NCBI GenBank assembly: GCA_946415795.1
Contig: CAMKTW010000025.1
Coordinates: 1 to 12,088, forward strand
Reading direction: 5' to 3'
DNA: 12,088 nucleotides
Origin: an uncultured Bacteroidales bacterium
GTDB lineage: Bacteria > Bacteroidota > Bacteroidia > Bacteroidales > UBA932
In this document: one piece after another, positions 6,078-12,088 of the stretch
Numbering within the stretch: the stretch's first letter is position 1
Layout of the letters: the number at the start of each line of letters is the position of its first letter
Program-made: the position numbers and the translations under genes
Notes under the pieces: model-generated
What the model saw: only the letters and a program-made list of their open reading frames with translations
The model's database searches: none
What the model was told of the DNA's origin: nothing

Positions 6078-8093
6078 CTATAGCGGATCCACGTCGATTA
6101 TTATCTCTGAAGACGGCGATGCGGCGTGTGCTGCCTCCACTGCCTTTGCAATTGATGCCTTCTTTAAGCGTGAGGCGGCATTCCTGGGGAGTTTTATCCA
6201 GATGTAGCGTATATACTTGCCGGCGATGCGGTCCACTGCAGGGGCTATGGCCGGGGTGAAGTCTGTCACCTTGCGTGCGGTAAGTTCCCGGGCAACCAGG
6301 CGGCAGGAGTGGTGTAATTCTTCTGTAGACGGGTTTTTCAGCGTGAGCTGCAACAGTCGGATGTACGGAGGGAAGCCAAACAGCTTGCGCTGCTCCAGCA
6401 TCTGAGCCCGGAAAGCATCCCTGTCGCCATTCTGGAGCGCCTGAAGCACCGGGTGGTCTGCCTGCATCGTCTGTATGGCCATCAATCCGGTGCCTTCCCG
6501 CCTGGAGACCCGCCCCCGGAGTTGTTCCAGCAGGTAAAGCGCCTTTTCATCGGCCCGGAAATCCTGCAGCGAGAGGATAGAATCTGCACCTATGACCGCT
6601 ACCAGAGATAGGTTTTCAAAGTCAAAACCCTTGGTAATCATCTGGGTTCCCACCAGAATATCGGTGGCGCCGCTCTCAAAGTCACCCAGGATCTTCTTCT
6701 CCGCCGTGCGGGTCGCGGCTGTCTCTGCGTCGAAACGGGCTATTACAGCCTCGGGGAAAAGCTCCTGCAGCTCCTCGACCAGCCGTTCGGTGCCGCTGCC
6801 CCGCGTGACGTATGTCCCGCCGCACCTCTTGCATACCGTCTCAAAAGGGGCGTGCCAGCCGCAATAGTGGCACGACAGGGAGTTGTTGTATTTGTGATAT
6901 GTGAGGCTCACGTTGCAATGGGGGCAGCGGAGAGTGTCGCCGCAGCAGTCGCACTGAATAAATGAGCTGTAAGAGCGTCTGGAGCGGAACACCATCACCT
7001 GCCGATTCTCCTTGAGGCGGGCGGCCATCATATTGACAAGCTGCATTGAAAAAGAGCCGCGGGCGTTGTGCAACCGGTAAACCTTGCCCATATCAATCAC
7101 CGTTACCGGGGCATCTTCTGCGCCGTAGTATTTCTTCCGCAGCTTTACCACGGCGTATTTGCCGGTCGCTACGTTGTAGAGCGATTCCAGCGAGGGGGTG
7201 GAGCTCCCGAGCAGGGTGTTCAGCGATAGTTTTGCAGCCATCATCAGGGCCACGTCGCGGCCGTTGTAGCGGGGTGCGGGGTCATCCTGTTTGTATGAGG
7301 CGTCGTGCTCTTCATCTACAATTATGAATCCGAGATTCACTATGGGCAGGAACAGTGCGCTGCGGGTGCCTAGAATCAGGTAGTTGCCATCTCCGCAGAC
7401 AAGCTTGTCAAAGATTTTCTTGCGCACCGGGGCGGTCTGCTTTGAGTGGTAAACCAGGAGAGAGTCTCCTACGGCTTTTCCCAGCCGCCGCTCCAGCTGA
7501 CGCGACATCGCTATCTCCGGCACCAGGTAGAGCACGCTCCTTCCAGAGTGGAGGTGCTTCTTTGCGAGCTGGATGTAGATCTCTGTCTTTCCTGAAGAAG
7601 TGATGCCGTCCAGCAGTACCGTCCTTCTGCCATTTTCAAAGTAGGCTTCAATCTTGTTCATAGCCTCCTGCTGATCTGCAGACAGGGTAACCTCCATTGC
7701 GGCTGCCGCGGCTGGCTGGGGACGGTTGATCTCCCGTTTCTTCTCCGTCTGATGAAAGAATGCGGCGGGGTAGGCGCTCTTGAACACTTCCCCCACGGTG
7801 CAGAGGTAGTATTCTGCAACTGCCTGCCATAAATCCAGTTGAACAGACGGCAGGGGACGTACGCCGGCGACTTTCTCTATCGGAAGGATTTTCCCTGCGG
7901 GCAGTCCGTCGGGCAGGGGACAGCCGGATCGGTTCACGACGGCCAGATATCGCTTGTGAACCATTGTCACCACTACCCAGGAGCCGCGTTCCAGAGGATC
8001 CGTAACCCCCTCCGGCACATAGTAATAGGCGAATCCGCCGTTGAATTTCAACGGTAATATCACCTCCAGATACTGCCTCTTGCCCGGATTCAT
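6078..8093 (-). CDS. priA: Primosomal protein N' (PriA helicase), short divergent form
   Basis: PriA recognises stalled forks and reloads the replicative helicase. The 671-residue protein has an N-terminal fork-binding domain (about 1-110), Walker A GITSSGKT (163-170), DEEH (260-263), GSSTPSLES (297-305), eight zinc-binding cysteines as four CxxC pairs (381/384, 390/393, 408/411, 421/424), and GTQMITKGFDFE (482-493). Only about 25 residues separate the N-terminal domain from the helicase core, where the family usually has a winged-helix domain. This explains a length well below the 730-820 residues usual in E. coli or Bacteroides. Motif VI reads QLRGRVSRR rather than the common QVAGRAGR type, and the NRRGY segment reads SRRSY. 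The frame is intact. It is divergent from trxB, and the activase follows after one base. It may be a lineage-specific PriA or a second paralogue. Confidence 0.9.
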   Translation of the reverse strand: MNPGKRQYLEVILPLKFNGGFAYYYVPEGVTDPLERGSWVVVTMVHKRYLAVVNRSGCPLPDGLPAGKILPIEKVAGVRPLPSVQLDLWQAVAEYYLCTVGEVFKSAYPAAFFHQTEKKREINRPQPAAAAAMEVTLSADQQEAMNKIEAYFENGRRTVLLDGITSSGKTEIYIQLAKKHLHSGRSVLYLVPEIAMSRQLERRLGKAVGDSLLVYHSKQTAPVRKKIFDKLVCGDGNYLILGTRSALFLPIVNLGFIIVDEEHDASYKQDDPAPRYNGRDVALMMAAKLSLNTLLGSSTPSLESLYNVATGKYAVVKLRKKYYGAEDAPVTVIDMGKVYRLHNARGSFSMQLVNMMAARLKENRQVMVFRSRRSYSSFIQCDCCGDTLRCPHCNVSLTYHKYNNSLSCHYCGWHAPFETVCKRCGGTYVTRGSGTERLVEELQELFPEAVIARFDAETAATRTAEKKILGDFESGATDILVGTQMITKGFDFENLSLVAVIGADSILSLQDFRADEKALYLLEQLRGRVSRREGTGLMAIQTMQADHPVLQALQNGDRDAFRAQMLEQRKLFGFPPYIRLLQLTLKNPSTEELHHSCRLVARELTARKVTDFTPAIAPAVDRIAGKYIRYIWIKLPRNAASRLKKASIAKAVEAAHAASPSSEIIIDVDPL

Positions 8094-8125
8094 CCTATTA
8101 ATATAAGAAAGTTTGAACTAAAATA

Positions 8126-8133
8126 CAAAAATA
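8126..8133 (-). promoter_or_regulatory. Putative -7 promoter element of priA-activase
   Basis: On the minus strand TATTTTTG (8133-8126) matches TAnnTTTG, with 32 bases to the priA ATG. No convincing -33 TTTG is seen at the usual spacing. It lies in the 96-bp AT-rich gap shared with the trxB promoter, 22 bases from that element. Confidence 0.45.
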
Positions 8134-8155
8134 CTGCGCATCAATGAAAAATTAC

Positions 8156-8163
8156 TAACTTTG
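8156..8163 (+). promoter_or_regulatory. Putative -7 promoter element of the trxB operon
   Basis: TAACTTTG matches TAnnTTTG exactly and lies 26 bases before the trxB ATG. No clear -33 box is seen at 19-21 bases upstream. It is the best candidate promoter for the whole trxB-bamD-rpoZ-recN-nagB run, since none of the downstream gaps holds a comparable motif. Confidence 0.55.
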
Positions 8164-8189
8164 CGTGCTTAATTATACACATTTCGCAG

Positions 8190-9092
8190 ATGGAAAGAGT
8201 CAAGTGTTTGATCGTGGGCAGCGGCCCGGCCGGATATACCGCAGCAATATATGCATCACGCGCAGGTCTTAAGCCTGTTCTCTACGAGGGTATGCAGCCA
8301 GGTGGCCAGCTTACCACAACGACAATGATAGAGAACTTCCCCGGTTACCCCGAGGGGGTTGACGCAAATGTTATGATGGACTCTTTCCGCCGTCAGGCAG
8401 AGCATTTCGGGGCCGATATCCGCTTTGGCGCCGTAACCAAGGCCGACCTTGGCAAAAAGCCTTTCGTGTTGACCATAGACGAGACAAAGGAGATTGAGGC
8501 CGACAGCCTGATTATCGCAACCGGCGCCTCCGCGAAATATCTGGGACTGGACAGTGAGCGCGCATTCCGCGGAATGGGCGTCTCTGCCTGCGCCACCTGT
8601 GACGGTTTCTTCTATCGCGGCAAGGTGGTGGCCGTGGTTGGCGGCGGCGATACCGCCTGTGAGGAAGCCACCTATCTGGCAGGCCTCTGCCGCAAGGTGC
8701 TGCGTGCCACCGAGGCTATGCAGAAGAAGGTGGCTGAGACTGAAAACATAGAGATACTCTGGGAGTGCCAGACACAGGAAGTTCTGGGGGATGCAAGCGG
8801 CGTTACCGGCGTCCGTCTGGTCCGCAACAACGGCGAGGTATTTGATGTGGATATCGACGGATTCTTCCTGGCTATTGGCCACCATCCCAACAGCGATGTG
8901 TTTGCAGAGTGGATTGAGACAGACGGGGCGGGTTATATCAAAGTGAAGGAGGACACCTCCGCAACCAGCGTGCCGGGCGTATTTGCTGCGGGTGACGTAT
9001 GCGATCCCCATTACCGCCAGGCGATAGTGGCGGCGGGCAGCGGATGCAAGGCGGCTATGGATGCGGAAAAATACTTAAAGGAGAGTCTCTGA
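8190..9092 (+). CDS. trxB: Thioredoxin reductase-like flavoprotein with shortened NADPH domain
   Basis: TrxB normally passes electrons from NADPH through FAD and a CxxC pair to thioredoxin. The 300-residue protein has the FAD motif GSGPAGYTAAIYASRAG (10-26), the redox pair C134-A-T-C137 in SACATCDGFFYRG, the second dinucleotide motif GGGDTACEEA (151-160), and the C-terminal FAD block GVFAAGDVCDPHYRQAI. Compared with E. coli TrxB, where the second motif is followed by a strand and HRRDGFR, eight residues are missing between V170 and R172: the text goes directly from LCRKV to LRATEAMQKK. The two arginines that bind the NADPH 2'-phosphate and the strand before them are therefore absent; only the third arginine (R172) has a counterpart. 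The reading frame is kept. Either the enzyme uses another electron donor, or it is impaired, or the DNA has a 24-bp deletion or assembly error. bamD follows five bases after the stop. Confidence 0.9.
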   Translation: MERVKCLIVGSGPAGYTAAIYASRAGLKPVLYEGMQPGGQLTTTTMIENFPGYPEGVDANVMMDSFRRQAEHFGADIRFGAVTKADLGKKPFVLTIDETKEIEADSLIIATGASAKYLGLDSERAFRGMGVSACATCDGFFYRGKVVAVVGGGDTACEEATYLAGLCRKVLRATEAMQKKVAETENIEILWECQTQEVLGDASGVTGVRLVRNNGEVFDVDIDGFFLAIGHHPNSDVFAEWIETDGAGYIKVKEDTSATSVPGVFAAGDVCDPHYRQAIVAAGSGCKAAMDAEKYLKESL

Positions 9093-9097
9093 CAACT

Positions 9098-9901
9098 ATG
9101 GGTAAAAAACTTTCAATACTGATGCTTGTGGCTGCGATAGCGGTGGCCTCTTCGTGCTCCTCCCAGTTCGAAAAGCTCCTTTCCAGCTACAACTACGGGG
9201 ATAAGTACCGTGCAGCGCTCAAGTATTATGAAGATGGCAAATACAGCAGGGCGGCTCAGTTGTTTGAGAACATAGCGGTGAATGTGCAGGGCGCGCCACA
9301 GGAAGATACTGTACGGTATTACTGGGGTATGAGCAACTACAAGATGAAAGACTATGTGACCGCCCAGAGCAATTTCACGGAGTTCTTGCAGTCGTTCCCG
9401 GACAGCCCCTTTGCAAAGGATGCCGAGTTCTATATGATTGACTGTATGTATGAGCAGACCTACCGTTGGGAGTTGGACCAGCGTCCTACCCAGGTAGCAT
9501 TGTCGTATATATACAAGTATATTATCGAGAACGCCGGCAGCGAGAATGCCAAGCGCTGCGGCATAATGAGCGACGACCTTGAGGAGCGGCTGGACAAGAA
9601 GGCATTTGAGGGGGCGCGCCTCTATTACCATATGGAAGATTACAAGGCTGCCCACCGTGCCCTGAAGAACGTCCTCAAGAACGATGCAGACAACCGGTAC
9701 CGCGAGGAGATACTCTATTTTACGGCAATGGCTTCTTACAAGTATGCCCTCAACAGCGTTGAAGATAAGAAGCGCGAGCGCTATATGACCTTCATAGACG
9801 ACTATTTCAACTTTGTGAGTGAATATCCGCAGAGCAGGCACAAGGCAGAGCTGGACGGTGTCTATAACAAGGTCAGCAAGATTGTCAAGAAAGAAAATTA
9901 A
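9098..9901 (+). CDS. bamD: Outer-membrane assembly lipoprotein BamD
   Basis: BamD is a periplasmic lipoprotein of the BAM complex that inserts beta-barrel proteins into the outer membrane. The 267-residue protein starts with a lipoprotein signal: MGKK, a hydrophobic stretch, and ASSC with the lipidated cysteine at residue 20. TPR-like helical repeats follow, for example the helix pairs around YRAALKYYEDGKYSRAAQLF and YYWGMSNYKMKDYVTAQSNF, then FPDSPFAKDAEFYMIDCMY, all typical of the BamD/YfiO family. The frame is open further upstream inside trxB, but ATG 9098 is chosen because it begins the signal peptide. It lies five bases after the trxB stop and 12 before rpoZ, so all three are probably one transcript. 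Confidence 0.92.
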   Translation: MGKKLSILMLVAAIAVASSCSSQFEKLLSSYNYGDKYRAALKYYEDGKYSRAAQLFENIAVNVQGAPQEDTVRYYWGMSNYKMKDYVTAQSNFTEFLQSFPDSPFAKDAEFYMIDCMYEQTYRWELDQRPTQVALSYIYKYIIENAGSENAKRCGIMSDDLEERLDKKAFEGARLYYHMEDYKAAHRALKNVLKNDADNRYREEILYFTAMASYKYALNSVEDKKRERYMTFIDDYFNFVSEYPQSRHKAELDGVYNKVSKIVKKEN

Positions 9902-9913
9902 AAATCATATAAC

Positions 9914-10225
9914 ATGGAAATTTCTAAGAACGTAGCAAACAACACGATAACAAGGGATTTATCGGAACTGGCAGCGCCCACAGGCAATATCTACGAGTCG
10001 GTAATGATTATCGCAAAGCGCGCCAACCAGATTGGTGCCGACATCAAGCAGGAACTCAGCCAGCGTCTGGAAGAGTTCTCTAACTATACCGAGACGCTGG
10101 AGGAGATTAACGAGAATCACGAGCAGATAGAGATTTCTCAGTACTATGAGAAACTCCCCAAGCCTACTCTGGTGGCTACCGAGGAGTTCCGCGAAGGCAA
10201 AATCTTATACAGAGAGGCAGAATAA
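9914..10225 (+). CDS. rpoZ: RNA polymerase omega subunit, Bacteroidota type
   Basis: Omega helps fold and hold the beta-prime subunit of RNA polymerase. The 103-residue protein resembles the Bacteroidota form: NTITRDLSELAAPTGNIYES, then VMIIAKRANQIGADIKQEL, the acidic linker, and EQIEISQYYEKLPKPTLVAT near the C-terminus. The sequence RANQI in the central helix is the shared omega core. It sits between bamD and recN in the same operon. A bamD-rpoZ pair is usual in this group and supports both calls. Confidence 0.93.
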   Translation: MEISKNVANNTITRDLSELAAPTGNIYESVMIIAKRANQIGADIKQELSQRLEEFSNYTETLEEINENHEQIEISQYYEKLPKPTLVATEEFREGKILYREAE

Positions 10226-10240
10226 GGCGACTGGCGTGCC

Positions 10241-11845
10241 ATGCTCAAGCGGCTCACCATCAGTAATTATGCCCTTATAGATGTTCTGGACATAGAGTTT
10301 CCGGAACATCTTGTCATTATTACGGGCGACAGCGGTGCCGGCAAGTCCATCTTGCTCGGTGCGCTCAACCTGCTGCTCGGAGGGCGTTACGATGCGGCCG
10401 TGCACAAGGATGCTTCGCGCAACTGTGTGGTTGAGGCTCAGTTCGACGACTCGATAGTCCGCAGGGTAGTGACTCCGGCGGGACGTTCCAGAGTCTTTAT
10501 AGACGATGAGCCGGCCACCCTGGAGCAGGTCCGCAACCTCGCCTCAGAAAAAATCGACATCCATTCCCAGAACAGCCAGCTGTTGCTGGGCAACGGAGAT
10601 TTCTGCCTGTCGGTGGTAGATGCTTATGCAGGAAACGCCGCCTTGCTGGAAGAGTACCGTGACGCCTACTCGGCTCACGCAGAACTAAAGTCCAGACTGG
10701 AGAAGCTCCTCCAGGAGCGTTCTGCCAGGGAGCAGGAGCGGGAGTATATCCAGTTCCGTTACGACCAGCTCCAGCAGGCAAACCTGCAGCCGGGCGAACT
10801 GGCTCAGATAGAGGAGAGGCAGAAGACTATGGCCAACGCCGGACAGATTAAGGAGGTCCTGGCTACTGCCTCTGACGTTATCTCCGCCGGCGACGATCCG
10901 GTGGAGCAGCGCCTCAAGGAGCTTTGCCGCTCGCTGGATAAGATAGCAGGTTGCTGTCCTACGGCGGGAGAACTCAAACAGCGGCTGGAGAGCTGCCGCA
11001 TAGAACTTAAAGATATTTCCGATACCTTTGAGGAGGAGCAGGAGAAGATAGATGCTTCACCGGGTGCGCTCCAGGCGGTGGAGTCGCGTATCGCTCAGCT
11101 CTACGACCTGATGCACCGTAACGGTGTCGCAAGTGAAGAAGAGCTGATAGCTGTAAGGGATGCGTATCGCAGTGACCTGGAGGGGGCCGATTCCCTCTCG
11201 CAGCAGCAGTCTCAGCTGGAGGAGGATGTTAAGCGTGCTGATAAGCGCTGCACGGAACTTTGCGAGCGCCTCTCGACCTCCAGGAGAAAGGTCCTGGAGC
11301 CATTGTCTGCGCAACTGCAGGCCAGTATCCGCGAACTGGATATGCCCAAGGCAGAGTTCCGCGCAGAGTGCAGCCGGCTGCCCCAGAAGGGTCGCTCCGG
11401 GGCGGAAAGTGTCCGTTTTATGTTCGACTCTGCCGGAAGCGGACGTGCCTCGGAGGCATTCAAGACAGCGTCGGGAGGCGAGTTGTCGCGCATAATGCTC
11501 TGCATCAAGTCGCTGCTGGCGCGTCATATATCGCTTCCCACCATCATCTTCGACGAGATTGATACAGGTATGTCGGGCAGTCTCGCAGACAAGGTGGGGC
11601 GTAAGATTGTGGAGATTGGAGACAGTATGCAGGTGATAGCTATTACCCACCTTCCGCAGGTCGCTGCAAAGGGGGGTGCCCACTATCTGGTTTATAAAGA
11701 GTATCTGCCGTCAGGGGCGGTGAGCCGCATCCGTCTGATAGATGGGCAGGAGAGGGTGAGCGAGATAGCCCGTATGATAAGCGGCAGCAATATCAGTCCG
11801 GAGGCTGTGGCGGCCGCTCGGGTGTTACTTGAAGAAGCGAACTAA
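10241..11845 (+). CDS. recN: DNA repair protein RecN (SMC-like ATPase)
   Basis: RecN is an SMC-like ATPase that acts in recombinational repair of double-strand breaks. The 534-residue protein begins MLKRLTISNYALID, with Walker A GDSGAGKS at 29-36; most RecN read GETGAGKS here. The Q-loop region reads DIHSQNSQLLL. A long, Gln- and Glu-rich central region (about 140-370) is the coiled coil, including segments rich in LEKLLQERSAREQER and SLSQQQSQLEEDVKRADKR. The ABC signature SGGELSR begins at 411, Walker B FDEIDTGMSG at 437-446, and AITHLPQVAAKGGAHYLVYK follows. It starts 15 bases after rpoZ. In Bacteroides, coaBC and a further gene commonly lie between rpoZ and recN; they are absent here. Confidence 0.95.
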   Translation: MLKRLTISNYALIDVLDIEFPEHLVIITGDSGAGKSILLGALNLLLGGRYDAAVHKDASRNCVVEAQFDDSIVRRVVTPAGRSRVFIDDEPATLEQVRNLASEKIDIHSQNSQLLLGNGDFCLSVVDAYAGNAALLEEYRDAYSAHAELKSRLEKLLQERSAREQEREYIQFRYDQLQQANLQPGELAQIEERQKTMANAGQIKEVLATASDVISAGDDPVEQRLKELCRSLDKIAGCCPTAGELKQRLESCRIELKDISDTFEEEQEKIDASPGALQAVESRIAQLYDLMHRNGVASEEELIAVRDAYRSDLEGADSLSQQQSQLEEDVKRADKRCTELCERLSTSRRKVLEPLSAQLQASIRELDMPKAEFRAECSRLPQKGRSGAESVRFMFDSAGSGRASEAFKTASGGELSRIMLCIKSLLARHISLPTIIFDEIDTGMSGSLADKVGRKIVEIGDSMQVIAITHLPQVAAKGGAHYLVYKEYLPSGAVSRIRLIDGQERVSEIARMISGSNISPEAVAAARVLLEEAN

Positions 11846-11866
11846 CAAAATCAAAATCACAATATT

Positions 11867-12088
11867 ATGAGACTTATCATTGAAGATTCTTATGGCAAGA
11901 TGTCGCAATGGGCTGCGTCGTACATTGCAAATGCCATCAACAAGTTTGGTCCTACCAAAGAGCGCCCCTTCGTGCTGGGCCTCCCTACCGGCTCAACTCC
12001 CCTTGGAACTTACAAGGAACTTATCCACCTCTGCTCTGTAGGCAAGGTATCCTTCCAGAACGTCGTCACTTTCAATATGGATGAGTAT
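11867..12088 (+). CDS. nagB: Glucosamine-6-phosphate deaminase, N-terminal 74 residues (runs off the window)
   Basis: NagB isomerises and deaminates glucosamine-6-phosphate to fructose-6-phosphate and ammonia, the last step of amino-sugar catabolism. The 74 visible residues start MRLIIEDSYGKMSQWAASYI, followed by the phosphate-binding loop LGLPTGSTPLGTYKEL (38-53) and FNMDEY, with the catalytic Asp at residue 72 as in E. coli NagB. The remainder is beyond the window. The start is 21 bases after the recN stop, in an A-rich gap without a TAnnTTTG motif, so it is probably read from the upstream operon or from a promoter inside recN. Confidence 0.93.
   Translation, partial: MRLIIEDSYGKMSQWAASYIANAINKFGPTKERPFVLGLPTGSTPLGTYKELIHLCSVGKVSFQNVVTFNMDEY

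Noticed and set aside
8999..9097. N-terminal extension of bamD into trxB
   Set aside because: ATG 9098 begins a clear lipoprotein signal peptide; upstream residues are trxB sequence in another frame.

Overview
The window reads as chromosomal DNA from a member of the Bacteroidales. The evidence is the TAnnTTTG-type -7 promoter elements upstream of several genes, the lack of clear Shine-Dalgarno sites, and Bacteroidota-type versions of PurU, the omega subunit (RpoZ), BamD, RecN and NagB. Base composition is fairly GC-rich and even, closer to an Alistipes/Rikenellaceae-like or uncultured gut lineage than to Bacteroides proper. That genus-level guess is weak. No insertion sequence, CRISPR array, tRNA or rRNA was seen.

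Layout. (1) 1-2673: the 5' part of purU runs leftward off the window. It is divergent from a thrB-thrC pair for the last two steps of threonine synthesis, and two interlocked promoters lie between them. A strong hairpin terminator follows thrC. (2) 2694-6076: a single-gene unit encodes a 755-aa glycyl radical enzyme (GRE) of unknown substrate with an N-terminal Tat-like leader whose second arginine is replaced. It converges on the gene for a radical SAM GRE activase with two ferredoxin-type clusters. The 165-bp gap between them holds a 108-bp set of three co-centred inverted repeats. (3) 5207-8093, minus strand: priA, a short and divergent primosomal helicase, is followed after one base by the activase gene, so the activase is probably co-transcribed with a housekeeping replication gene rather than with its enzyme. 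(4) 8190-12088, plus strand: trxB, bamD, rpoZ, recN and the start of nagB are tightly spaced and probably form one operon. Its trxB lacks an eight-residue block that normally holds the NADPH-phosphate-binding motif.

Together the genes serve amino-acid synthesis, one-carbon metabolism, replication restart, recombination repair, outer-membrane assembly and anaerobic radical chemistry. The accessory element most worth attention is the GRE/activase pair: the substrate is unknown, the leader is unusual for a radical enzyme, and the two genes are not in one operon. The TrxB and PriA variants are the next most unusual features.
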